DNA of 64,000 nt from Alphaproteobacteria bacterium (GTDB taxonomy: Bacteria > Pseudomonadota > Alphaproteobacteria > CAAGCB01 > CAG-977), in NCBI GenBank assembly GCA_900768845.1, contig CAAGEK010000008.1:1-64000 (forward strand), in the 5' to 3' direction. The translations under genes and the position numbers were made by a program. Shown one piece after another: positions 1 to 8,808 of the stretch. Positions within the stretch are counted from its first letter, which is position 1; each line of letters starts with the position of its first letter. The notes under the pieces are model-generated. The model searched no databases. It saw only the letters and a program-made list of their open reading frames with translations, and had not been told where the DNA came from.

Positions 1-132
1 AAAACGGAACATCCTTTACAAGTCGCCGGTCGTCTTGCTTCGTCTGTGTTACCGCCCGCGGGAGGAGCTCAGGCGTTACCCGCATACCGCTCAAAAAAAC
101 ACCAGAACCCGCAAAAAACTGATGAAATCTAA
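1..132 (+). CDS. possible C-terminal end of a CDS cut by the window edge
   Basis: Frame 1 is open from the first base for 43 codons and ends at a TAA at 130-132. The stretch ends in a basic, polar tail (SKKHQNPQKTDEI). It lies convergent to the restriction gene whose stop is at 155. No family is recognisable from so short a piece, and the open frame could be chance, so this is only a candidate gene end. Confidence 0.3.
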   Translation, partial: KTEHPLQVAGRLASSVLPPAGGAQALPAYRSKKHQNPQKTDEI

Positions 133-154
133 TAAATCTGTTCATAATCACTTT

Positions 155-3100
155 TTATTCGGTTTTCTTTTCCATGAAATCGACTTTCGGCAAACGGGCG
201 ATGATGTCAAGCGATTGCAGGCTGACATTGATGACGGATAACAGCAAATCGAGGATATAGCGCGGTTGGTTGTGTTCAATTGCCCAATCGTTCGGGTCGT
301 TGGTGATACCGCTCTCCTTATCCGTTCTGAGCTGATAGCGTTCCATAATCCATTCAATTGCACTGCGACCGTTGACGACGTAGTCATACGCTTTCAACGG
401 TATGTTCAATACGGTGATAAAGGGATTGAAAACAATCGTCGATTTATCGTCCTTCGATTTAAACCGCATTTTTTCAACGCGGAAATTTCCGTGTTCCGCG
501 CCCGTAACGACGACATCGGGACAAGGGGCAACCGTTTCATAATTCAGGTGCAACTCTGCAAGGTCGCGTCCCGCTTTGCTGAACGCCCAAAAGTCCGCGG
601 GATTGTCAATCAGCGGAATCCGCGGTAGCATTTTCTTTAAATCCGCGGCGAAAGTTTCGCGGTATTCGGGATAATGCAAAAAGCCATAGACGTAATAGAA
701 AATGTCTTCTTTCGTGATTTTAAAGTCGATTTGACGCGCCTGTTCCAAGATGAAATCTGTGATTCCGTCGTGGCGGACATAATCGGAATCTTGCGTATCG
801 AAAAATCCGCGTTGGATATGTTCAACCTTTTCATACCAATAGAGGGGGAAACATTGACACGCCGCATTTAACCCCAGATCAGGAATTTGATTAGTAATCA
901 AGGCATTGAATTCGCCTTTATGACTTAATCCTGAAACGCAAATACACAAATTTTTATGATTTTCTGTCGGAAACAATTTTGGTTGTTGATAAACACAATT
1001 ACTCAATTCTCTTGAGAAATAGACATATTGTTTACAAAATGGCCTATATAAAGCAATACATATATTTTTAGATGAAAATGTATATTTTTTTCCACTTTTT
1101 ATATCGTTAACTTGAGGTCTGTCCCATGTAATTTTTAAAGGATTTTTATCAATAAATTTTCTTACGTATTTATCAAGCTGCTCTCCTTTAAGATTGTTTA
1201 AATTTTGTTTTTCTTTTGTTAAAGAAAAACGATCACATTCTGAATTGTAAAAGTCGATAGTTTCTTTCATTTTCTTTGAAAGATTTTCTTTCTTGAAATT
1301 GTATGCCCATACGTCTCTACTTGTTTTCAGTCCATTTGAATAGAACGGCGCAAAAAAGGTGTTTTTATTGCTTTTGTTTTCCTTATCCCCCAAAGCGATA
1401 AAGGTATTGAAAGCGTCGTTTCGTTGGCTGAGCCAGTCGCCGTGTTCGTTCGGCGTGATGATTTCCGTTTTAAAATTCGGGCTTAAAACGCTCTTGTTTT
1501 CTTTGACGATTTCATGTTTTTGTTCTCGTGACAGGTAATCGCCGATGTCGCGATAACGGATTTCGGCTTTGTCGCGTTTCACTTTCGGATTTTTAACTAA
1601 AATCGTTATGGAAATCGGAGTGCGACTGCCTAATCCGAAAACATTTCCTGCTTCCTTACGTCTTAATTCGCCGGAGGTTCTGCAATTTCCCCTTAAATTA
1701 AAGACGTAAATGGAAGAAAATTCTTTTTCCAAACATTTTCTGAAACCGTCCTGCGCGTTTCCGTCCAACCAAGCACCGTTCGTGATAAATCCGACAATGC
1801 CGCCGTTGACGGGATCAAGACGGTCGGACGCCCAGCGGAACGCTTTGATATAGGTGTCATACAAGGAATTTTTTAATTTGGCGTTCGTGTTTTTAACGTA
1901 TGTGTCGGCAACGCGGGCGTCTAATTTTTCATACTTCAGGTTTTGCGCGTTATCATTCGCCGATTTCTGACCGACCGAATACGGCGGGTTGCCCATAATG
2001 ATTCGCAACGGAGCTTTTTTCTGTGCGATCACGCGTTCGGAGTTTTGCGGGAAGATAGAGGAAAACAATTCTTCGCTTTCGTCCGTTTCGCCCAGTTGAA
2101 ACGTGTCCGTCAAACATATCCCGTTGAACGGAATAAAGTTTTCCCCCTGAAAAATCTCATTAAAAGAGTTTTCGATATTGACCGATGCGATGTAATACGG
2201 AAGCAACAGGATTTCATTCGCGTGCAGTTCCTTTTCATATTTGCGTTTCAGGTCTTTGTCTTTAATCAATCCGCTTTGAAGTAATTGCGTGATAAATGTT
2301 CCCGTTCCCGTGAACGGGTCGAGAATATGGACGTTTTCATCGGAAATCGAACGGTTGAATTCCTGTTTCAATACGTCGGCAACCGAACGGATGATAAAAT
2401 CGACGACTTCGACGGGAGTATAAACGATGCCTAATTTTTCAACCGTCTTCGGCATCGCGACTTTGAAAAACTTGTCATACAGTTCAATGATGATTTTTTG
2501 TTTGCCCTCCGCGTTGTCAATGCCTTCCACGCGTTCTTTGACCGATTCATAAAACTTGTTCAGCGTTTCGCGCTCTTTGTCGAACGCCTGTCTGTCCAGA
2601 ATGTCGATGATTTTTTGCATCGCGACCGAAACGGCGTTCGTTTTCACAAAGGACGTGTTTTCAAACAACGCTTCGAACACGGGCTTTGTAATCAGGTGTT
2701 GCGCCAACATATCCAACGCTTCGTCCTGTGTGACGGACGGATTGATGTTTTTATGCAAGCCGTTCAGGAACTCGTCAAACGCGTCTCGGGCGTGTTCGTC
2801 CGTTTCAATCAGGCGTTCGATGCGCGCTTTGTGCCGCGCAGCGATGTCGGCAACGTCTTTCGCCCATTGTTCCCAATAATGCCGGTTGCCGACTTTTTTG
2901 ACCATACGGGCGTAAATCGCGTTTTGCAATCCGTCAAATTGAAGTTCCATTTGTTTATAAATGTCATTTTCAGTAATCGACGCTTCACCCGCCGAACGCA
3001 ACGCCGCCGTGCCGCCGATCAGAATGTTGTCGGGCTTCTTTTTATTCAGTTCGATTTTATTCACAAAAGCGTTGAAACGGTCGTCGTGCGCCCTTAACGC

Positions 3101-5005
3101 ATTCAAAACCGACCAGACGACCGCGAACCTGTCATTGTCGTCCAAAGCTTTCTCCGGTTCCACGTTTGCCGGTATGACAACGGGAATGATGATATAGCCG
3201 TATTTCTTGCCGTCCGCTTTGCGCATCACGCGTCCGACCGATTGCACAACGTCGATTTGCGAATTTCTGGCCGATAAAAACATCACCGCGTCCAATGTCG
3301 GCACGTCAACGCCTTCCGACAAGCAACGGACGTTCGTTAAAATGCGGCATTCATTCGTGTTTGCGGGCGCGCTTTTCAGCCACTCCATCCGTTCGCCGCG
3401 TTCCAAAGCGTTCATTGACCCGTCTATGTGGCGGGAGAAAACGTCAACGGTTTCCGCTCTGTCCTCTTTGCTTAAACTGTCGTAAAACTCGGTTTTATAG
3501 GTGTTGAAAACTTCCGATATTCTTTTCGATTTTTCTATCGTTTGGCAAAACGCCACGGCGCGCCGCATCGGTTCGGGATCGGTTTCCTTTAACAATCCTT
3601 CGTCAATCAACATCCTTTTCGACAGCGCGTTGATGCATCCCGTCAGTTTGGACGCGTCATCGGTGGAAATCTCTTTCGTTTTATCCGCTATCGCCTTTTG
3701 CAAAGCGGACGGAACATCGTTTTCATTCAATGTCAGCACCAAAACTTTGTAATCCGAAAGCAATCCCGTTTTAACCGCTTCTGCAAAGCCGAGGCGGTAG
3801 ATTTCTTCGCCGTAAATCGCGGGATCGTCCATGGAACAAAGCAATATCTCCTCTTTTTTCGCTTTTTCCTTGACGTCGTCGCGATACAGCCGCGGCGTCG
3901 CCGTCATATACAGCCGCTTTTTCGCTTTGATAAACGTGTTGTCGTGGACTTTTGTAAAGGCGGATTCGTTTTCTTTGTCTTTAATCGCGCCCGTCGTCCG
4001 GTGAGCTTCGTCGCAAATAATCAGGTCGAATTCAAAACCTACCTGCTGTTGCGCCAGTGAAACAACGTCTATTGATTGATAAGTCGAAAAAACGACCGTC
4101 ATTCCGTCCTTTCGCATCGCCGAGCGCAACCGCGAAACGACGGTCGAAATGTTCGTCGAGGCGGGCATCGCCAAATCAATGATTTTTGAAACGGCGTCGT
4201 CTTCGCTTTTCTTTTTATCGGATGTGATTTCCGAGTCCGAACAAACGCATATCGGAAAAACGGGCGTGTCCGCCTGCTCCGTCCATTCTCTCAACGTCTG
4301 TCCCAACAACGCGATGGACGGCACAAGGAACAAAACCCGTTTCGCTTCCTTTTCCGCTATTTTCAACGAAGTGAACGTCTTTCCCGTGCCGCACGCCATA
4401 ATCAGCCGCCCGCGGTCATTCGTTTTGAAATGTTCGTGAACGGCGGCGAGGGCTTTTTCCTGATGCGGACGCAGGCTTTTTTTTGCCGATAACGCCTTTT
4501 CGCCGTAAATCCCTTTGTCCAATTCGTCCCAACGTACGGCGGAGCGGGATAAATCCGTCAAAGAAATCCGTGTGAACGGAATGATTTGACGGGCGGCCGT
4601 GTTTTCCGCTTCGGCGTTCCAATGTTCGCCCGTTGAAATCCATAAACGGCGGGAAAAAGTCTTTTCACGGTCGAAAATCTGTGAAGACGTTGATAAAAAT
4701 GTGTCAACGGACGCTTTTGTAATATAAGTGTTTGAAGCGTAAAATTTGCATTGCACCGCCCAAAATTCGCCGTCAAACGTGCGGATTACCAAGTCTATGC
4801 CGGTATCTTTGCCGCCGAAATCCATTCTGTGCGGAAATTCGTTCCACAGCCAAACGGTTTCAACCTCCCGAGCATATAAAGGTTCGGTTCTTAGCCAAAC
4901 CTGCATCAGACGTTCGAAACGCGTTCCCTTGTCACGTTCGGAAAAGCTTTCGTTGCGGTATTTTTCCAACAGATTGAAAAGAGAAACAGCGTTGTTTTCA
5001 GACAT
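155..5005 (-). CDS. Type ISP single-polypeptide restriction-modification enzyme (nuclease-helicase-methyltransferase)
   Basis: This 1616-residue protein has the domain order of LlaGI/LlaBIII-type enzymes, which methylate adenine on one strand and translocate along DNA before cutting. An Mrr-like nuclease comes first (D71 and Q85-C-K87). A superfamily 2 helicase follows, with Walker A ACGTGKT near 204-210, DEAH at 332-335, TAT at 368-370, and QSVGRVMR further on. A gamma-type N6-adenine methylase has motif I DPFTGTGT near residue 898 and NPPY near 1005, followed by a C-terminal target-recognition region. All catalytic motifs look intact and the length matches the family (about 1570 in LlaGI). 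The start ATG sits directly behind a terminator-like hairpin. The segment for residues about 1208-1375 is visibly AT-rich, as expected if the recognition domain was exchanged. Cognate site unknown. Confidence 0.93.
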   Translation of the reverse strand: MSENNAVSLFNLLEKYRNESFSERDKGTRFERLMQVWLRTEPLYAREVETVWLWNEFPHRMDFGGKDTGIDLVIRTFDGEFWAVQCKFYASNTYITKASVDTFLSTSSQIFDREKTFSRRLWISTGEHWNAEAENTAARQIIPFTRISLTDLSRSAVRWDELDKGIYGEKALSAKKSLRPHQEKALAAVHEHFKTNDRGRLIMACGTGKTFTSLKIAEKEAKRVLFLVPSIALLGQTLREWTEQADTPVFPICVCSDSEITSDKKKSEDDAVSKIIDLAMPASTNISTVVSRLRSAMRKDGMTVVFSTYQSIDVVSLAQQQVGFEFDLIICDEAHRTTGAIKDKENESAFTKVHDNTFIKAKKRLYMTATPRLYRDDVKEKAKKEEILLCSMDDPAIYGEEIYRLGFAEAVKTGLLSDYKVLVLTLNENDVPSALQKAIADKTKEISTDDASKLTGCINALSKRMLIDEGLLKETDPEPMRRAVAFCQTIEKSKRISEVFNTYKTEFYDSLSKEDRAETVDVFSRHIDGSMNALERGERMEWLKSAPANTNECRILTNVRCLSEGVDVPTLDAVMFLSARNSQIDVVQSVGRVMRKADGKKYGYIIIPVVIPANVEPEKALDDNDRFAVVWSVLNALRAHDDRFNAFVNKIELNKKKPDNILIGGTAALRSAGEASITENDIYKQMELQFDGLQNAIYARMVKKVGNRHYWEQWAKDVADIAARHKARIERLIETDEHARDAFDEFLNGLHKNINPSVTQDEALDMLAQHLITKPVFEALFENTSFVKTNAVSVAMQKIIDILDRQAFDKERETLNKFYESVKERVEGIDNAEGKQKIIIELYDKFFKVAMPKTVEKLGIVYTPVEVVDFIIRSVADVLKQEFNRSISDENVHILDPFTGTGTFITQLLQSGLIKDKDLKRKYEKELHANEILLLPYYIASVNIENSFNEIFQGENFIPFNGICLTDTFQLGETDESEELFSSIFPQNSERVIAQKKAPLRIIMGNPPYSVGQKSANDNAQNLKYEKLDARVADTYVKNTNAKLKNSLYDTYIKAFRWASDRLDPVNGGIVGFITNGAWLDGNAQDGFRKCLEKEFSSIYVFNLRGNCRTSGELRRKEAGNVFGLGSRTPISITILVKNPKVKRDKAEIRYRDIGDYLSREQKHEIVKENKSVLSPNFKTEIITPNEHGDWLSQRNDAFNTFIALGDKENKSNKNTFFAPFYSNGLKTSRDVWAYNFKKENLSKKMKETIDFYNSECDRFSLTKEKQNLNNLKGEQLDKYVRKFIDKNPLKITWDRPQVNDIKSGKKYTFSSKNICIALYRPFCKQYVYFSRELSNCVYQQPKLFPTENHKNLCICVSGLSHKGEFNALITNQIPDLGLNAACQCFPLYWYEKVEHIQRGFFDTQDSDYVRHDGITDFILEQARQIDFKITKEDIFYYVYGFLHYPEYRETFAADLKKMLPRIPLIDNPADFWAFSKAGRDLAELHLNYETVAPCPDVVVTGAEHGNFRVEKMRFKSKDDKSTIVFNPFITVLNIPLKAYDYVVNGRSAIEWIMERYQLRTDKESGITNDPNDWAIEHNQPRYILDLLLSVINVSLQSLDIIARLPKVDFMEKKTE

Positions 5006-5180
5006 AAAAAATCCCCGAAGACCGCCTTGAGAGGCGGTCGGGGAGTTAGAAGATCATCAACAAGAATGATTGTTTGGCTTTTCAACGCCCCCGTTTTTTC
5101 AAGGATAGTGACGGGGTGAATACGTTTTGGACATAACCAAATCCTCCCCGACCATCCGTCAAGAAAGTCGGGGATATGTT
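5003..5180 (-). promoter_or_regulatory. candidate transcription attenuator / leader of the Type ISP gene
   Basis: On the minus strand a first hairpin has arms TCCCCGAC (5174-5167) and GTCGGGGA (5152-5145). A short reading frame MSKTYSPRHYP (5134-5099) with a GGAGG Shine-Dalgarno follows. Then comes a terminator-like hairpin (5044-5012, 8-bp upper stem, CUCA loop, bulge, GGGGA lower stem) that runs into T6 and the start ATG at 5005. The 3' arm plus next base of hairpin 1, GTCGGGGAG, is perfectly complementary to CTCCCCGAC (5045-5037), the 5' arm of the terminator, so the two structures are mutually exclusive. The GGGGA of the terminator is also the only good ribosome-binding site for the restriction gene. 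A longer overlapping frame (ATG at about 5222, 45 codons, MNAITVFAVVRTR...) may be the translated product instead. Confidence 0.5.
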
Positions 5181-5360
5181 CCGTGTCCGCACAACAGCGA
5201 AAACGGTTATGGCGTTCATATCAAACACCACTTGTTGAAAGAGCCTTCTACAACTCCGCACCTTCTCAGGCACTAAACGCAAACGACACCATGCCGTTTG
5301 CACCTGAAAAGCAGGATAAAGGAATTATTTCCGAAATTAAACTTTTTTATAAAAATATTT

Positions 5361-5396
5361 AAAAAAAGCCCCGCTCTTTTATGGCGGGGCGTTTTT
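5361..5396 (-). terminator. intrinsic terminator of the DUF1015 gene
   Basis: GCCCCGC (5368-5374) pairs with GCGGGGC (5384-5390) just past the DUF1015 stop codon. Seven A residues at 5361-5367 become a U-tract on the minus strand; TTTTT on the other side could make it bidirectional. Confidence 0.85.
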
Positions 5397-6646
5397 CATA
5401 TCGGGTTCGACACCATCCCGTCGGCCAGTTTCGGCTCGAACCAAGTCGATTTCGGAGGCATGACCTGATTGGAATCCGCAACCGCGATTAAATCTTCCAT
5501 CCGCGTCGGATACATCGCAAAAGCGACTTTCATTTCTCCGCCGTCAACGCGTTTTTCCAGCTCTTTCAAGCCTCTCATACCGCCGACAAAGTCAATGCGC
5601 TTGTCCGTTCTGGGATCTTTGACGCCCAGCAAAGGCGACAGCACCAAATCCGACAATAAACTGACGTCCAGCAATTTTACGGGATCGTTCGTATCGGGTA
5701 ATTCTTTCAATCCCAGCAAATACCACTGGCCGTCAATGTACATTCCGAACGAATGAAGCCGCTCGGGACGGGCGGGCGTTTTGTCTTTGGGCAGAATGAC
5801 AAAGTTTTTCGCCAAAGCCTGAATAAGATCGTCCGTATCCATGCCGTTTAAGTCTTTGACCAAGCGGTTATAGTCCAGAATTTTCATTTCATCGACGGGA
5901 AAAGCGACGGCCAAAAAGAAATTGTAGTCCTCTTCGCCCGTATGATGCGGATTTTCCGCGGCGCGTTTTTTGGCAATGCGTGAAGCGGCGGCGGAACGGT
6001 GATGGCCGTCGGCGATGTAAACGGCTTCATGCTTTGCAAAAGCTTCGGAGATTGCCCGAATGTCGTTGTCGTCGTCAATCACCCACAAAGAATGGACAAC
6101 GTCGTTATCTCCGGCGACTTCATAAACGGGGGCGCTTGCGCCGACGGTTTTTTCAATGATTGCGCCGACCGTTTTGTCGGAACGGTAGGCCAACAGCACG
6201 GGACCCGTCTGGGCATTCAAAGCGTCAATCTGCCTGACGCGATCGTCTTCTTTGTCCACGCGGGTGAATTCATGCTTTCTGATGCGGTTTTTGTCGTACT
6301 CGGCGACCGAAGCCGCGACGGCCAGCCCCGTTTGGACATGATCGCCCATAACGGCTCTGTAAACGTAATAACAAGGCTTTCCGTCCTGCTTCAAAACGCC
6401 TTTTTCCAGCATGGCGCGATAGTTTTGCGCCGATTTTTCATAAACTTCGGGCGCGTAAGGGTCGATGTTTTCGGGCAGGTCTATTTCCGCTTTGGAAACG
6501 TGCAGAAAAGAATACGGTTTTCCGCTTGCTTTTTGACGGGCTTCTTTTGTATCAAGAACGTCATAGGGCGGCGCAATGACCGATGCGGCGAATTCCGAAA
6601 CGGGACGGACGCCTTTGAACGGACGGAATAAAGGAACGGCAGACAC
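5396..6646 (-). CDS. DUF1015 family protein (COG4198)
   Basis: About 416 residues with the family's N-terminal signature PLFRPFKGVRP...VIAPPYDVL and the characteristic ADGHHRSAAA motif near residue 211, which resembles the DGHHR loop of ParB/sulfiredoxin-like folds. The family is widespread, cytoplasmic and without a firmly assigned reaction here. I place the start at a GTG (6646) because GAGGAGGAC lies seven bases upstream and the family begins close to this point. An in-frame upstream extension to 6799 lacks family similarity and runs into miaA. The GTG lies two bases from the miaA ATG on the other strand, so the two 5' ends must overlap in transcription. A terminator follows the stop by a few bases. 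Confidence 0.85.
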   Translation of the reverse strand: MSAVPLFRPFKGVRPVSEFAASVIAPPYDVLDTKEARQKASGKPYSFLHVSKAEIDLPENIDPYAPEVYEKSAQNYRAMLEKGVLKQDGKPCYYVYRAVMGDHVQTGLAVAASVAEYDKNRIRKHEFTRVDKEDDRVRQIDALNAQTGPVLLAYRSDKTVGAIIEKTVGASAPVYEVAGDNDVVHSLWVIDDDNDIRAISEAFAKHEAVYIADGHHRSAAASRIAKKRAAENPHHTGEEDYNFFLAVAFPVDEMKILDYNRLVKDLNGMDTDDLIQALAKNFVILPKDKTPARPERLHSFGMYIDGQWYLLGLKELPDTNDPVKLLDVSLLSDLVLSPLLGVKDPRTDKRIDFVGGMRGLKELEKRVDGGEMKVAFAMYPTRMEDLIAVADSNQVMPPKSTWFEPKLADGMVSNPI

Positions 6647-6647
6647 G

Positions 6648-7607
6648 ATGTCCTCCTCACATAACAATGACAACGCTTCCCTTCTTTGTACTTCAAAAAA
6701 CGGAAAGTGCAAAGCCATAGTTTTTGCGGGACCGACCGCATCGGGGAAATCCGCGCTAGCGTTAAAGCTGGCGGAGCGGATAAACGGGGTTGTCGTCAAC
6801 GCCGACAGTATGCAGGTTTATGAAGACGTTCCGACCTTGACGGCCAGACCCTCCGAACAAGAAACCGAAAAGGTTGAACATAAACTTTACGGTTTTTTGG
6901 GCTGTCGTGACAAATTCTCGGTTTCAGACTGGCTTGACGAAGCCGCCCGCGTAACGGGGGAAATCGCATCCGCCGGCAAGGTTCCCGTTTTCGCCGGCGG
7001 AACGGGAATGTACCTTCAAACGCTTGAAGAGGGGATTTCCCCGTTGCCGGACATTCCCGACGAAATCCGTTCAAAGGTTCGGGAACGCTTTAATCAAATC
7101 GGGTATGAATCTTTTTTGTCCGAGTTCGTACAAAAAGATCCGCTGGTTCGCCTGACCGATCCGCAACGTTTGATACGGGCGGCGGAAGTGTTTGAAACGA
7201 CGGGGAAAAGCATCGTTTATTGGCAGTCTTTGCCGTTTGAAAAACGTGTGGAAGCCGATTTTTTTAACATTCTGGTTTCCCCTCCGCGGGAGGTTTTGTA
7301 TGAACGGTGCGACGCCCGCTTTGATAAAATGATGGAAAACGGAGCGGTCGAAGAGGTCGAAGCCTTGCTGTTGAAAAATCCGCCGCCGGACGCTTTGGTG
7401 ATGAAAGCCCTCGGCGTGCGTGAAATTCAATCGTGGCTGAACGGCGAAACGACACGCGAAGAAGCCGTGATGCGGGCGCAACAAATGACCAGAAATTATG
7501 CCAAACGTCAAACGACATGGTTCAAACACCGTTTTAAAGCGGATTTGACACTTTTTGACGGTAATTTTGACACGATTTTAACCAACGTTTTACGTTTCCT
7601 GTCGTAA
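6648..7607 (+). CDS. miaA: tRNA dimethylallyltransferase
   Basis: MiaA transfers a dimethylallyl group to N6 of A37 in tRNAs that read UNN codons. The P-loop GPTASGKS sits near residue 26. Further family marks are VVNADSMQVY, FAGGTGMYLQTLEEG (the substrate channel region) and ALGVREIQSWLNG near the C-terminus. At about 319 residues it matches the family. The ATG at 6648 gives a short N-terminal leader before the P-loop as in other MiaA proteins; a longer start at 6576 would overlap the divergent DUF1015 coding region. AAGGA lies 12-13 bases upstream, which is a rather loose Shine-Dalgarno. Its promoter must lie within the DUF1015 gene. Confidence 0.93.
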   Translation: MSSSHNNDNASLLCTSKNGKCKAIVFAGPTASGKSALALKLAERINGVVVNADSMQVYEDVPTLTARPSEQETEKVEHKLYGFLGCRDKFSVSDWLDEAARVTGEIASAGKVPVFAGGTGMYLQTLEEGISPLPDIPDEIRSKVRERFNQIGYESFLSEFVQKDPLVRLTDPQRLIRAAEVFETTGKSIVYWQSLPFEKRVEADFFNILVSPPREVLYERCDARFDKMMENGAVEEVEALLLKNPPPDALVMKALGVREIQSWLNGETTREEAVMRAQQMTRNYAKRQTTWFKHRFKADLTLFDGNFDTILTNVLRFLS

Positions 7608-7699
7608 ATTGGTCGGGCAGGCATATATGCACTTGTCTAAGTCGCGACTCTGCGTTAATAGTGGTGTCGGAGAAACCTTATTTTTTTGTGAGAGGGTAA

Positions 7700-8740
7700 A
7701 TGTTTTCAAAACTGACCGGCTGGCTGTCCGCAGATATGGCCATCGACCTTGGAACCGCAAACACACTGGTTTATGTAAAGGGGCGCGGGATCGTCCTGAA
7801 CGAGCCTTCCGTCGTGGCGATTGCCGAAAACAAGGGAAAGAAACAGGTTCTGGCCGTCGGTGACGAAGCCAAACAAATGCTGGGTCGCACCCCCGGAACG
7901 ATTCATGCCATCCGCCCTTTGCGCGACGGCGTCATCGCCGATTTTGAAGTCGCCGAGGAAATGATCAAACATTTCATTTACAAAGCTCACAATCGCCGTG
8001 CGTTTGTTTCTCCCATGGTTGTCATCTGCGTTCCTTCGGGATCGACGGCCGTCGAACGTCGCGCCATTCAGGAATCCGCCGAAGCCGCGGGGGCGCATCG
8101 CGTCTTTTTGATCGAAGAACCGATGGCGGCGGCGATCGGTGCGGGGTTGCCCGTGACCGAACCGATGGGTAGCATGGTCGTCGATATCGGCGGCGGCACG
8201 ACCGAAGTCGCCGTTTTAGCTTTGGGCGACATCGTTTATGCGCGTTCCGTGCGCGTCGGCGGCGACAAGATGGACGAAGCGATCATCGCCTACATTCGCC
8301 GCAATCATAACCTGTTGGTCGGCGAAGGATCGTCCGAACGCATTAAAAAAGCGATCGGCTCGGCGTGCCCTCCGGAACAGGGCGAAGGCCGCACCATGGA
8401 AATCAAAGGACGCGATTTGATGAACGGCGTGCCCAAAGAGCTGACCATTTCCGAACGTCAGATCGCCGAAAGCCTTGCAGAACCGATCAGCCAGATTGTC
8501 GAAGCCGTAAAGGTCGCTTTGGAACACACGGCTCCCGAATTGGCGGCGGATATTGTTGACAAGGGCATCGTCCTGACGGGCGGCGGAGCGTTGCTGACGA
8601 ACCTTGATCGGGTTTTGCGCAAATCGACGGGCTTGCCCGTTTCGGTCGCCGAAGACCCCCTGACCTGCGTCGCGATGGGGACGGGGCGCGCTTTGGAAAG
8701 CATCAACAAATTCCGCAACGCTTTGTCGACGATGTATTGA
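7700..8740 (+). CDS. mreB: rod shape-determining protein MreB (bacterial actin)
   Basis: This 346-residue actin homolog forms membrane-associated filaments that direct lateral wall synthesis. Actin-fold signatures are present: phosphate-1 MAIDLGTANTLVYV at the N-terminus, phosphate-2 MVVDIGGGTTEVAVLA in the middle, and LTGGGALLTNLD near the C-terminus. The amphipathic N-terminus (MFSKLTGWLSAD) would bind the membrane. A GAGAGGG Shine-Dalgarno precedes the ATG. It heads a same-strand block with mreC, mreD, mrdA, rodA and gcvH. About 90 bases separate it from miaA, so a promoter could lie there, though I see no convincing consensus boxes. Confidence 0.97.
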   Translation: MFSKLTGWLSADMAIDLGTANTLVYVKGRGIVLNEPSVVAIAENKGKKQVLAVGDEAKQMLGRTPGTIHAIRPLRDGVIADFEVAEEMIKHFIYKAHNRRAFVSPMVVICVPSGSTAVERRAIQESAEAAGAHRVFLIEEPMAAAIGAGLPVTEPMGSMVVDIGGGTTEVAVLALGDIVYARSVRVGGDKMDEAIIAYIRRNHNLLVGEGSSERIKKAIGSACPPEQGEGRTMEIKGRDLMNGVPKELTISERQIAESLAEPISQIVEAVKVALEHTAPELAADIVDKGIVLTGGGALLTNLDRVLRKSTGLPVSVAEDPLTCVAMGTGRALESINKFRNALSTMY

Positions 8741-8808
8741 TTTTCATTTGCGGCGTCCGTTTGTGAAAAGGGGACGCCGCGAACGTTTTTTACCAAAGGG
8801 CGTCACGC

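Noticed and set aside
5082..5303. 73-codon minus-strand frame (or 45-codon sub-frame MNAITVFAVVRTR...) upstream of the Type ISP gene
   Set aside because: It overlaps both the hairpin and the 11-residue leader frame. It has codon-like character, but I could not decide between a real small protein and a structured leader, so I described it inside the regulatory feature instead of as a gene.
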